In this document: positions 55,786-64,000 of the stretch, in pieces
Layout of the letters: every line of letters starts with the position of its first letter
How positions within the stretch are numbered: the stretch's first letter is position 1
Assembly: GCF_014201515.1 (NCBI RefSeq)
Contig: NZ_JACHEQ010000010.1
Location: 36,280 to 100,279, forward strand
Direction of reading: 5' to 3'
DNA from: Anoxybacillus mongoliensis
GTDB lineage: Bacteria > Bacillota > Bacilli > Bacillales > Anoxybacillaceae
DNA: 64,000 nucleotides
The notes under the pieces: model-generated
Databases searched by the model: none
What the model saw: the letters and a program-made list of their open reading frames with translations, nothing else
What the model was told of the DNA's origin: nothing
Program-made: the position numbers and the translations under genes

Positions 55786-56795
55786 AACTTGTCACCATAC
55801 TGTTTTTGATAGTAGTTCATATACTCACCAGATTTAATGTTTTTCCACCATTCTTCATTGTCAATATACCATTGAATCGTTTCCACAATGCCTGTTTCAA
55901 ATGTATACTGCGGTTTCCATCCAAGCTCATTCATAATTTTTGTCGGATCAATCGCATAACGGCGGTCGTGCCCTAGGCGGTCTGCCACATACGTAATTAA
56001 CTCTTTTGACACTCCTAGTTTTTCAACGATGAGATGTACAATTTCATTATTCGTGCGTTCGTTATGTCCGCCGATATTGTACACTTCCCCTGGTTTCCCT
56101 TTATGAATGACTAAATCAATCGCCGCACAATGGTCTTTGACGTGCAGCCAGTCGCGAATATTTTGACCGTCCCCATAAATCGGGAGTTCTTTTCCTTCTA
56201 ATGCATTTGTAATCATTAACGGAATAAGCTTTTCCGGGAAGTGATACGGCCCATAGTTATTAGAACATCTCGTAATGTTCACATTGAGACCGTACGTTTC
56301 ATGATACGCCCTAACAAGCAGATCCCCACCCGCTTTACTTGCCGAATAAGGGCTATTTGGTGCCAATGGCGTCTCTTCGGTAAAATACCCTGTTTCCCCA
56401 AGCGTTCCGTACACTTCATCTGTTGAAATTTGCACATATTTCTTTATTTTATTTTCTTTCGCTACATCCAATAACGCTTGTGTACCTAATACATTTGTTT
56501 TCACAAAAACACTAGGATCGGTAATACTCCGGTCGACATGCGATTCTGCCGCAAAGTTAACGATGACATCAATTTCATATGTTTTAACTAAATAATCTAC
56601 GAGTTGACGGTTATTAATATCCCCTCTAACAAAAGTATAGTTCGGATGATTTTCGACATTCTTCAAGTTCTCAAGGTTGCCTGCATACGTTAATAAATCA
56701 TAGCTAACTACTTTGTAATGTGGATATTTTTCTAGCATATAACAAACAAAGTTGCTGCCGATAAAACCTGCTCCGCCTGTGACTAAAAGGTTCAT
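55782..56795 (-). CDS. rmlB: dTDP-glucose 4,6-dehydratase
   Basis: 337 residues from ATG 56795 (MNLLVTGGAGFIGSNFV), which shares one base with the rmlC stop; an ATG at 56810 would lie inside rmlC. TGGAGFIGSNF NAD site, STDEVYG, catalytic YSASKAGGDLLVRAY, and NNYGPYHFPEKLIPL. Makes dTDP-4-keto-6-deoxyglucose. Confidence 0.95.
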   Translation of the reverse strand: MNLLVTGGAGFIGSNFVCYMLEKYPHYKVVSYDLLTYAGNLENLKNVENHPNYTFVRGDINNRQLVDYLVKTYEIDVIVNFAAESHVDRSITDPSVFVKTNVLGTQALLDVAKENKIKKYVQISTDEVYGTLGETGYFTEETPLAPNSPYSASKAGGDLLVRAYHETYGLNVNITRCSNNYGPYHFPEKLIPLMITNALEGKELPIYGDGQNIRDWLHVKDHCAAIDLVIHKGKPGEVYNIGGHNERTNNEIVHLIVEKLGVSKELITYVADRLGHDRRYAIDPTKIMNELGWKPQYTFETGIVETIQWYIDNEEWWKNIKSGEYMNYYQKQYGDKL

Positions 56796-57355
56796 CACAT
56801 TCTCTCCCATTCAAAGTTAATTTCCGCGTCTGCCAATAGTGGATGCTTTGCGTCTTTTTCCGAAAGAATCGGATTTGCCGTCGGCCAGTCAATTCCTAAT
56901 GCCGAATCATTCCAAAGAATGCCGCGATCATGTTCTGGTGAATAATATTCATCCACCTTATACTGCACTTCCGTATTTTCCACTAAAGTACAAAACCCAT
57001 GGGCAAATCCCTTTGGCACAAGCAATTGTCGCTTATTCTCCGCGCTTAAAATAACCCCTTGCCATCTTCCAAACGTTGGCGAGCCTTTACGAATATCAAC
57101 AATGACATCATAAACCGCCCCGCGCGTCACGCGAACTAATTTCGTTTGTGCCTTCGGGTGTAACTGATAATGAAGCCCACGCAACGTCCCTGCCTGTTGC
57201 GACAACGAATGATTGTCTTGAATAAAGTCAAAATCAAGCCCATATTCCGCAAAAAGCTTTTTATTGTAGCTTTCCATAAAAAACCCGCGGTGGTCGCCGA
57301 ATATTTTCGGTTCGATCAATAACACACCGGGCAGTGAAGTCTCGATCACTTTCAT
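56795..57355 (-). CDS. rmlC: dTDP-4-dehydrorhamnose 3,5-epimerase
   Basis: 186 residues from ATG 57355 (MKVIETSLPGVLLIEPKIF), seven bases after GGGGTG. Cupin fold with catalytic His in LRGLHYQ, then DVIVDIRKGSPTFG and VPKGFAHGFCTL. A longer in-frame start exists but has no ribosome binding site. Confidence 0.94.
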   Translation of the reverse strand: MKVIETSLPGVLLIEPKIFGDHRGFFMESYNKKLFAEYGLDFDFIQDNHSLSQQAGTLRGLHYQLHPKAQTKLVRVTRGAVYDVIVDIRKGSPTFGRWQGVILSAENKRQLLVPKGFAHGFCTLVENTEVQYKVDEYYSPEHDRGILWNDSALGIDWPTANPILSEKDAKHPLLADAEINFEWERM

Positions 57356-57373
57356 AACAAGCACCCCGCCATT

Positions 57374-58261
57374 TTATAAATAGATTGGTTTCTTCTTCTG
57401 ATTCGCGATATCTATTAAATATTGGCCGTACTGGTTTTTCTTTAACGGCTCCGCTAACTTTAACAACTGTTCCCGCGTAATATATCCTTTCACATAAGCG
57501 ATTTCCTCTAGGCAAGCAACCTTTAAGCTTTGGCGTTTCTCGATTGTCTCGATAAACTGCGAAGCTTCAAGCAATGACTCATGTGTACCTGAATCTAACC
57601 AAGAAAAACCACGACCTAAAATTTCAACATGCAATTCGCCAAGTTCCAAATATGTTTTATTCACATCTGTAATTTCTAATTCTCCACGTGCAGATGGCTT
57701 AATACTTTTGGCGATTTCAACAACACGATTATCATAGAAATATAGTCCAGTTACCGCATAATTCGACTTGGGATTTTGTGGTTTCTCTTCAATAGAAGTT
57801 ACTTTTCCATTCTCATCAAACTCCACAACACCAAAACGTTCAGGATCCTTGACATAATATCCAAAAATCGTTGCCCCAGTTTTACGCTCAACCGCTCTCT
57901 GCAACAACTGAGTTAAACCGTGACCGTAGAAAAGATTGTCCCCTAAAATAAGCGCAACATTATCGTCACCGATGAACTCTTCACCAATAATAAATGCCTG
58001 TGCCAGACCATCCGGAGAAGGCTGCACGGCGTAAGACAACGAGATTCCTAGCTGTGACCCATCTCCTAATAGCTCCGCAAACCGTGGCGTATCATCAGGA
58101 GTGGAAATAATTAAAATATCACGGATACCTGCTAACATTAACACCGACAATGGATAATAAATCATAGGTTTGTCGTAGATAGGAAGCAGTTGTTTAGATA
58201 CTGCTTTTGTTAAAGGATAAAGGCGGGTGCCACTCCCGCCTGCTAAAACAATACCCTTCAT
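57374..58261 (-). CDS. rmlA: Glucose-1-phosphate thymidylyltransferase
   Basis: 295 residues. Nucleotide-binding [36 protein letters not shown], and [13 protein letters not shown]. Makes dTDP-glucose, feeding the three rml genes that follow within the same unit. Weak ribosome binding site AGGGGC. Confidence 0.95.
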   Translation of the reverse strand: MKGIVLAGGSGTRLYPLTKAVSKQLLPIYDKPMIYYPLSVLMLAGIRDILIISTPDDTPRFAELLGDGSQLGISLSYAVQPSPDGLAQAFIIGEEFIGDDNVALILGDNLFYGHGLTQLLQRAVERKTGATIFGYYVKDPERFGVVEFDENGKVTSIEEKPQNPKSNYAVTGLYFYDNRVVEIAKSIKPSARGELEITDVNKTYLELGELHVEILGRGFSWLDSGTHESLLEASQFIETIEKRQSLKVACLEEIAYVKGYITREQLLKLAEPLKKNQYGQYLIDIANQKKKPIYL

Positions 58262-58279
58262 TAACTAACAGCCCCTTAA

Positions 58280-59437
58280 TTAACTTTCTAGAAATAATCG
58301 TTCATATTCGCTGACAATTTTATTCCATGAATACTCGCTAACAATACGATTTTTTGCTTTTTTTCCTAACAGCCCTATCTGCCCTTGATCATATTGATCT
58401 GTCCTATTAATCAATTGACTTAACGAACCTTGTTCTTTTGTAAAGTATACAGCTCCATCGGCACCTACCTCTTTATTAAAAACAACATCTAGTAACAAAT
58501 TAATCTTTGTGGATGCTAAAGCTTCTAGTAGAGAGGGATTTGTTCCTCCGACCTCATGGCCGTGCAGATATCCGTAAGCTTGTTCACGGATTTTCTTTAA
58601 AAGCTCTTGATCATATACAGTCCCTACAAATTTAATGCGAGGGTCAAGATCAAATTTTGTTCGTTCAAGCAACTGTTGATAGAAAGCATTTTGCTCAACA
58701 TTTGAAATAATCACCAAATCCTTTTTAGTGTTAGATGCCATAAACTCACGAATCATTAGTTCATAGTTGTTTTCAGGAACAAAACGTCCCACAATTAAAT
58801 AGTATTCAAACGGCTTTACCTGATGTTGACGATACCAGTCCACTAACTTCAAATCGTCATTTGCAAGCAAAGATTCCTTCACATCCGCTCCATAAGCAAT
58901 AAACGTGGTTTTAGGGCGATATTGTCTATATTCATCTTGAATGTATGACTCAATCCCACGCGAATCACATACTAATAAATCTGCATGTTTCACCATTAAG
59001 CGTTCTGAAAATTTCCAATAACGTTTAATCCAATAATTCCATTTACTTCGTTTCCATTCATGACCATCGGGATTTACAAACACCTTTACTCCCATTTTTT
59101 CTAGTTGTTTCTTATAGAAAGCAAAAAACGGCCCAATTCGGCAAGCCAGAATATAAACAATGCTGTTAGTTAGATTGTTCTCTTTAATATATCGAATACA
59201 TTCCCGTAAACTCAATAAATCATAAAAAACCGCTTTCGCACTTCCCACATCAGGAACCTTTATATTAAAACATCTGGCATTATTATAATAAAATTCATCG
59301 TTATTCTCCCCTAAACATGAAACATGGTAAGTGATATCCTCACTTACCTTTCTTTTGGTCAAGTATTCTACAAACGTTTCAAAACCGCCGTATTTAGCAG
59401 GAATGCCTTTAGATCCTATAATAAAAACATTAACCAT
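58280..59437 (-). CDS. Rhamnosyltransferase-like glycosyltransferase (GT4)
   Basis: 385 residues. Starts VFIIGSKGIPAKYGGFETFVEYL, the signature of the DUF1972/Cps2T-type beta-1,4-rhamnosyltransferase group, and contains VNPDGHEWKRSKWN plus a GT4 C-lobe (YLIVGRFVPENNYELMI; HGHEVGGTNPSLLEAL). Directly upstream of rmlA, so dTDP-L-rhamnose is its likely donor. AT-rich compared with the rml genes. Confidence 0.88.
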   Translation of the reverse strand: MVNVFIIGSKGIPAKYGGFETFVEYLTKRKVSEDITYHVSCLGENNDEFYYNNARCFNIKVPDVGSAKAVFYDLLSLRECIRYIKENNLTNSIVYILACRIGPFFAFYKKQLEKMGVKVFVNPDGHEWKRSKWNYWIKRYWKFSERLMVKHADLLVCDSRGIESYIQDEYRQYRPKTTFIAYGADVKESLLANDDLKLVDWYRQHQVKPFEYYLIVGRFVPENNYELMIREFMASNTKKDLVIISNVEQNAFYQQLLERTKFDLDPRIKFVGTVYDQELLKKIREQAYGYLHGHEVGGTNPSLLEALASTKINLLLDVVFNKEVGADGAVYFTKEQGSLSQLINRTDQYDQGQIGLLGKKAKNRIVSEYSWNKIVSEYERLFLES

Positions 59438-59455
59438 TTATAAATCACCCAGTAA

Positions 59456-60568
59456 CTAATTTAATATTTTTCTGTATGCTTCTACTGTTTTCATTGCTGT
59501 ATTTTCCCAAGTATACTCCTCTAATATTCTTTTTTTAAGATTTTCATTGTACTCTGATTGGAAAGCTTTAATAATTGCATTGCGAATACTCTGTACATCG
59601 TTAGGCTCACAGTAAAACGCATAGTCTCCAAAATATTCTTTGGTAGTACCACGATCTGTCACAACAATATTACAACCATTTACAGCTGCTTCCAAAGAAA
59701 CTAATCCAGGAGTATCATACCAACTTGGAAGAACATGAACCTTTGCCCTTCTATAAAATGTGCTGAGTTCATTCTGATCTAACTCATCTATTATTTTTAC
59801 ATTACTACTCTTGCTAACATATCTCTTAATTTTCTTAAAGTATCCTTTTTGAGTACTATGAACTTTCCCGATAAGATAAAGTTCATAAGGCAGTCCTTGC
59901 ATTGCCTTAACCAAATTTAATTGATTTTTCCTTGGCTCTATTCTTCCTACACATAAAATTAAATTCCGTTCCGTATTTATCTTATTACTATCATTATTAG
60001 AGAAAAAAATGTTTTTATCTATAGCGTTAGGGACAACAACGTAATTCGGTATTTTATCCAATTTTAATTCTTTCTTTAATAAATAAATTTCTCCTATACC
60101 ATTAGGTAGAAGAATATCAGAATGTTCAACAATATATTTCTGCAAATTTTGAAATCCTTCTTTAATAACTTTTAATGTACCTTCATGCTTCTCTCCATCA
60201 AAGTAATATCTAAAAAGAGCTCTTAGTTTTTCAATACTTTCGTACCCTAATAAATTATTAACTATTTTTCTTAAACCTATTTGTCCCTTTTTTTCAAATT
60301 CCTCAGACTTCCAGTATATAGTTGATAATGCTACTTTTTTATTTTGCCTTTTTGCATTTTGTATAAATAATATTGTTTCTTGGGGTCTCAAAAGATTAAA
60401 CACATGTACTAAATCATACTTAGATAAGTCTACATTAGGTCCGGTGATAATGTCTATTTGAATATCTGGAAATAATTTTTCAATATACTCTTTTGTTTTT
60501 AATAATTGAACAGTGTCTCCACCTTTTCTATCAAATACATTAAACCGTGTTTGAAAAAGAACTCTCAA
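59456..60568 (-). CDS. GT4 glycosyltransferase
   Basis: About 370 residues from a TTG at 60568 (LRVLFQTRFNVFDRKGG), eight bases after GGAGG. The longer ATG-started frame would begin inside the IS630 end and is unlikely. GT-B fold with LCVGRIEPRKNQLNLVKAM (donor lobe) and VLPSWYDTPGLVSLEAAVNG (E-x7-E region). Its 5' end lies about 40 bases from the IS630-like element, so its native promoter or operon link has been interrupted. AT-rich. Confidence 0.86.
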   Translation of the reverse strand: MRVLFQTRFNVFDRKGGDTVQLLKTKEYIEKLFPDIQIDIITGPNVDLSKYDLVHVFNLLRPQETILFIQNAKRQNKKVALSTIYWKSEEFEKKGQIGLRKIVNNLLGYESIEKLRALFRYYFDGEKHEGTLKVIKEGFQNLQKYIVEHSDILLPNGIGEIYLLKKELKLDKIPNYVVVPNAIDKNIFFSNNDSNKINTERNLILCVGRIEPRKNQLNLVKAMQGLPYELYLIGKVHSTQKGYFKKIKRYVSKSSNVKIIDELDQNELSTFYRRAKVHVLPSWYDTPGLVSLEAAVNGCNIVVTDRGTTKEYFGDYAFYCEPNDVQSIRNAIIKAFQSEYNENLKKRILEEYTWENTAMKTVEAYRKILN

Positions 60569-60608
60569 TTGGCAATCCTCCAAAATCAGAATCATATTTA
60601 ATATTCTA

Positions 60609-61731
60609 TATACATCCAAATTGACATTTTAATCTCTGATTCACGCAGCACACCCGATGCGGCGTAACACCTCATCTGGGTGCTGTAAGACATATTGTTC
60701 AAAACGAGTAATCGACTGGGCGATGTCTTTTTGATCTCTATGCAAGACGTTGGCAATGACTTCATCTTTTAGCCACTTCCATAGCCGTTCAATAGGGTTT
60801 AACTGTGGGGAATACGGTGGCAAAAAGATAAAGTGAAAAGTAATACCTTCTTCACTATCAAGGAACGCTCGCACCATCTTGGCATGATGAATACGCGCAT
60901 TGTCCAACATAAGCACGATGAATCGATTCGCATATTTCTCTTTCAACAAATGTAAAAAGTCTAGAAACGTCATGAAGCACGATGAAATACGACGTCCCCT
61001 TGTTGCACGTCGACTGCGCCAAAAATGGACACGTGGGCGTGATGACCGTAGCTTGGCACTTGTTTTTGATTGCCTACTTCTGCCCATGTCGTACGAAGCG
61101 CTTGATATGCGCGAACATGCGTCTCATCGACATGAAGAAGAACGATTTCGTCCGTGATTAGTTTTTTTTATAAACTCGAGTTCTTTTTCAAAGGCTGCTT
61201 GAAGCACCGAATCGCCTTTGACGAGCTTATAGGTCGGGCGTGTCCATGACAAACGAAGACGATGCAATAACTTTCGGATGCCTTCCCGTGACATCGAAAC
61301 GCCATAAGTTTGTTGGATGTAAGATTGTAATATGCGAGTGTTCCATGACGAAGAAATGCCCCAGCCGATATCCACAGGGGTGGTGGTTAACACGAGTTGT
61401 CTGATCTCTTGTTGTTGTTCTTCCGTGAGAAAAGGCACGCGACCCGGTGGCAACCGACGGTCGAGTAAATGATCGAGCCCTCCTTCATTAAAACGTGCAA
61501 CGTAGATGGCAATGGATTGACGGCACAGATTGATCATTTTGGCGACATCTTTGCCCAGATGCCCTTCCATGACGAGGCGAACGGCAGTCACCCGAACGCG
61601 AAGGGAAGCATCTTTGATTTTCCGTTCTTGTTTCCGAAGTGTTCGAGGCGTCCAGCCGTGATCATTTGTAATTTTAAGACGTTTCATGTCCTTTCCGCTT
61701 CTTTTACACATGAGTATTTAGGAGCAGTATA
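60609..61731 (-). mobile_element. IS630-family insertion sequence (inactivated)
   Basis: About 1.1 kb carrying a two-frame transposase. The outermost bases are partly matching inverted ends (TATACATCC... on the left; the complement of ...GGAGCAGTATA on the right), and TA dinucleotides flank both, as expected of the IS630/Tc1 group. The end positions are approximate. Confidence 0.6.
60641..61684 (-). pseudogene. IS630-family transposase, frameshifted
   Basis: ATG 61684 (MKRLKITNDHGWTP) opens the N-terminal HTH part (VRLVMEGHLGKDVAKMI ... QSIAIYVARFNEGG). The frame is lost in an A8 run near 61165: removing one A restores KKLITDEIVLLHVDETHVRAYQ, which holds the first catalytic Asp. A second shift near 60970, after VVFHRAS, is needed to reach the DDE end (VLMLDNARIHHAK; LPPYSPQLNPIERLWKWLKDE). 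With two frame changes the copy is probably dead, though slippage in the A run could restore the first. Confidence 0.88.
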
Positions 61732-61786
61732 ACCATGTAAAAAGGTGTTCATACAGAAGTTATCACTTTAAAGTGCATGTATATAT

Positions 61787-63019
61787 TTACTGTTCGTTCG
61801 AATTTATAATATTTTCTATATAGTTTATTATTTTAGACGCTTGTGTTTCTCTAGAATACAACATTCTATTTGAAAAATCATACTGGCTGTTCAAAATTTT
61901 TTTTAACTTTTCTTTTATATCGTTTGAATTATGACTTGCACATTCACCATATTTTCCATTAACTAAGGAAACTAATTCCTTATCTTCCGTCACAGCTATA
62001 ATTGGTTTACACGCACCTATATATTCAAAAGTTTTTCCCGGTATAGCAAAATCACTACCATGCTTATGTGTTAGAATAACGGCTATATCACATTCTTTCA
62101 AATATTTTATTGCAACCTCATGTGGCACAGTCCCAATCACATTGATTTTTACTTTTTCAGGTGTTTCAATATCACTAATTTCGTTATATGCTTGATTATC
62201 AATAGCTCCTACAATATTAAAAATAACTTCAATACCTGTAGCATCAGAAAAAGCTACTAATCCTGCTATAAAGTCTTTAATATTCCTCCCCTTATAAATT
62301 GATCCTATATGAGCCAACACCAATCTTACTTTATGAGCCAATCCTTGATTATAAGAACAATCTAGAAATTTTATATGATCATAACCATTTTTTATTACTT
62401 CAATGTTCAATTTCTGATTAGTAAGCTTACTATAATAATCTTTTATACCTTCGCTTAATGCTATAATCCCATCAGCATGCCTCATTAAGATTTTTTCTGC
62501 TTTTTTATAAGCTAATTGAGGATTTCCTTTACCGATAGAATGATTTATAATGTCTCTAACCTCTACAATTACTGGGATTTTAGGTTCCTTTTTCTTTATT
62601 AAATCTACTATATATAATCCATATATTTCAGGCACTGTTACAAAAATAGCTGCTATATTATCTTCAACTATTAGTTTGCTTATATTATTATACAGATCTT
62701 TATTTTTAAAATTAAAAAGTAGTTTGCTATATTTAAAATTTCTCCATAATTTCAATATTACTCCGGTTCTTAATAATTTTTCTAAATTATTTTTTCTCTT
62801 GATATTACTCTGATCTAGATTATTGGTATATCTAGATTCAGTAGTTTTAAATTTTAAATTTATATCGGCGTACTTACTTTGTTGATGCCCATATTTAAAA
62901 TCATTAACTATAACTAGGGAGTACTTTTTTTGAAAATATTCCATAAGCTCTGAAAATCTCACAGAGGCTATTACAGGCTGTCCCTCTATGAAATCACTTA
63001 TTACAAGGATTCTCTTCAA
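61787..63019 (-). CDS. GT4-like glycosyltransferase of the variable glycan cluster
   Basis: About 410 residues from TTG 63019 (LKRILVISDFIEGQPVIAS), seven bases after AAAGGAAGG. The ATG at 63049 overlaps the acetyltransferase stop and has no ribosome binding site. Rossmann-like N-lobe, then ADGIIALSEGIKDYY, LAHIGSIYKGRN, NVIGTVPHEVAIKYLKECDI and GKTFEYIGACKPIIAV, typical of GT-B enzymes. Strongly AT-rich with AAA/ATT-biased codons, unlike the rml genes. Suggests recent acquisition. Sugar donor and acceptor unknown. Confidence 0.84.
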   Translation of the reverse strand: MKRILVISDFIEGQPVIASVRFSELMEYFQKKYSLVIVNDFKYGHQQSKYADINLKFKTTESRYTNNLDQSNIKRKNNLEKLLRTGVILKLWRNFKYSKLLFNFKNKDLYNNISKLIVEDNIAAIFVTVPEIYGLYIVDLIKKKEPKIPVIVEVRDIINHSIGKGNPQLAYKKAEKILMRHADGIIALSEGIKDYYSKLTNQKLNIEVIKNGYDHIKFLDCSYNQGLAHKVRLVLAHIGSIYKGRNIKDFIAGLVAFSDATGIEVIFNIVGAIDNQAYNEISDIETPEKVKINVIGTVPHEVAIKYLKECDIAVILTHKHGSDFAIPGKTFEYIGACKPIIAVTEDKELVSLVNGKYGECASHNSNDIKEKLKKILNSQYDFSNRMLYSRETQASKIINYIENIINSNEQ

Positions 63020-63035
63020 AGGATTTACCTTCCTT

Positions 63036-63359
63036 TCATTGTTTTGCATTATTAATAATAATTTTTGCCGGATTACCTACAACAGTAGAATTTGCTGGAA
63101 TATTTTTAACTACCACGGCATTTGCACCTATTTTTACATTATCACCTATTTTAACATCCCCTATAATTTTGGCCCCTACACCAATAAAGACATTATCACC
63201 TATAATTGGAGCTTTTGTACTTTTACCTAATTCTCCTGGATTTATACCTATTGTTACTTGATGAAATATGGTTACATTGTTACCTATTATCGCATCCGGA
63301 TGAATGACTACTCCATTTCCTCCATGGGCAATAATTAAGTTTTCTCCAATCGTAACTAT
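63036..63359 (-). pseudogene. 5'-truncated hexapeptide (serine acetyltransferase-like) O-acetyltransferase
   Basis: 107 codons in frame from 63359. Left-handed beta-helix hexapeptides are clear: IVTIGENLIIAHGGNGVVIH, IIGNNVTIFHQVTIG, PIIGDNVFIGVGAKIIGDVK and GDNVKIGANAVVVKNIPANS. The His in IAHGG and the GNPAK end match the CysE-type acyltransferase family often found in capsule loci. The frame meets a stop (63360-63362) right at the border with IS3-derived sequence, and the N-terminal helical half is missing. Insertion or IS-mediated deletion is the likely cause. Confidence 0.85.
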
Positions 63360-63372
63360 TCATCCCGATAGT

Positions 63373-63402
63373 AGTATGTAAAGAAGCGTGGTATTATGTC
63401 AA
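63373..63402 (-). promoter_or_regulatory. Outward-facing promoter candidate near the IS3 end
   Basis: On the minus strand a perfect TTGACA (63402-63397), 18 bases, then CATACT (63378-63373). It points out of the IS toward the acetyltransferase remnant and the glycosyltransferase genes, and could keep the cluster transcribed. The -10 box matches only four of six bases. Confidence 0.35.
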
Positions 63403-63464
63403 GAAAATAGACACGTAAAATCGAGAAAAACTTTAAAACCCTACTACCGCACTTCGTTTGGTGG

Positions 63465-63513
63465 CCTCTTGAGAAGGAGAACGGTTTGGTAAACCCTTCC
63501 CCTCCTCAAGAGG
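63465..63513 (-). terminator. Long imperfect hairpin downstream of the IS3 transposase
   Basis: 23-base arms, 63465-63487 and 63491-63513, mostly complementary (CCTCTTGAG with CTCAAGAGG, AAACC with GGTTT) around a 3-base loop. No strong U run follows. Probably part of the IS, blocking read-through or forming an end structure. Confidence 0.45.
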
Positions 63514-63553
63514 AAAGATGCCCCTTATATCGTGACTTTGTGGAGAGAAGAGT

Positions 63554-64000
63554 TCACTGCTTTTTGCCTTGCTGATACATCTTCTCATACGCCATCGGAG
63601 ACATGTACTCGTTAGCGGAATGAATTCGTTCGGCATTATAAAAACACTCAATATATTCAAAAATCCGTTGTTTGGCTTCTTTCCTTGTCGCAAAGGTTTC
63701 GTGGAAAATGAGTTCCTTTTTAATGATGCTGTGAAACGATTCGGCACATGCGTTGTCATAACAGTTTCCTTTTCGACTCATGCTGGTTTGCATTCCGTGC
63801 TGTCGTAAGATGGCTTGATACTCGTTCGATGCATATTGGCTCCCTTGATCCGAATGGTGAATCAGACCTGGTTGAGGCTTTCTCTCGTTGATGGCTCGGT
63901 TTAATGCTTTGATCACTAACTCTTTTGTCATTCGCTCGGAAAGACACCAGCCAACGATTTTACGAGAAAACAAATCCATGACCGAAGCTAAATACAGCCA
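63554..64000 (-). CDS. IS3-family transposase OrfB, cut by the window edge
   Basis: 149 codons visible; the frame continues beyond base 64000 ([18 protein letters not shown] at the edge). Integrase-core DDE features: [10 protein letters not shown] with the first Asp, [13 protein letters not shown] with the second, and [20 protein letters not shown] with the catalytic Glu. C-terminus [14 protein letters not shown]. An IS3-type element inserted in the glycan cluster; its near border lies between about 63362 and 63402. Confidence 0.9.
   Translation of the reverse strand, partial: WLYLASVMDLFSRKIVGWCLSERMTKELVIKALNRAINERKPQPGLIHHSDQGSQYASNEYQAILRQHGMQTSMSRKGNCYDNACAESFHSIIKKELIFHETFATRKEAKQRIFEYIECFYNAERIHSANEYMSPMAYEKMYQQGKKQ

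Noticed and set aside
61124..61157. Separate gene for the second IS630 frame beginning MGRSRQSK (61087)
   Set aside because: That start has no ribosome binding site and its first 40 residues are an out-of-frame reading of transposase sequence; treated as one broken gene.

Overview
The window looks like chromosome of a moderately thermophilic, Gram-positive, S-layer-bearing bacillus. The gene content (SLH-domain proteins, SecA2 with the S-layer assembly protein SlaP, CsaB, a YwpF-like protein, a ComK homologue, a remnant of a Geobacillus-type liquefying amylase), the strong AGGAGG-type ribosome binding sites and the moderate GC content suggest Anoxybacillus or a close Geobacillus relative. This is inferred from gene content only.

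Left edge (1-2560). A 35-codon holin-like toxin gene lies opposite a candidate antisense RNA, which gives a complete type I toxin-antitoxin layout. Next comes a 731-bp tandem duplication carrying a PD-(D/E)XK-like protein. It is embedded in a family of about 70-bp repeats that form Rho-independent terminators on the minus strand.

S-layer and cell-surface block (2560-33220). This holds a large SLH S-layer protein; an NlpC/P60-SLH wall hydrolase; a zinc metalloprotease-SLH protein; a subtilisin-like protease; secA2-slaP; small regulators; a class D sortase with its MPKTA substrate; an aspartokinase; ComK; a chemoreceptor; the operon tagA-like / flippase / DUF5693 / csaB; a third SLH protein; and a membrane-anchored protein. 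As a group, SecA2/SlaP would support export of SLH proteins. The tagA-like to csaB operon would make and pyruvylate the secondary cell wall polymer that SLH domains bind. The sortase would attach a different class of surface protein.

Housekeeping and accessory block (33240-53000). This has a SEC-C protein, cvfB, a YulF-like oxidoreductase, a Fic protein, VanZ, a SWIM/SNF2 helicase pair with a 29-residue micro-ORF, an RND pump, galE, ugd, a pRiA4b ORF-3 family protein, the tail of an amylase gene, a stalk-domain protein, and an AAA ATPase plus DUF3226 (TOPRIM-like) pair that resembles the PARIS defence layout.

Polysaccharide locus (53380-64000, all minus strand). Genes run from an LCP ligase through a GNAT remnant and rmlDBCA to three glycosyltransferases. 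A frameshifted IS630-type element lies between two of the glycosyltransferases, and an IS3-family element borders a truncated hexapeptide acetyltransferase. The glycosyltransferase genes from 59.4 kb onward are clearly AT-richer, and several appear to start with TTG, as expected of a variable, horizontally exchanged glycan cluster. No rRNA, tRNA or CRISPR array was seen.
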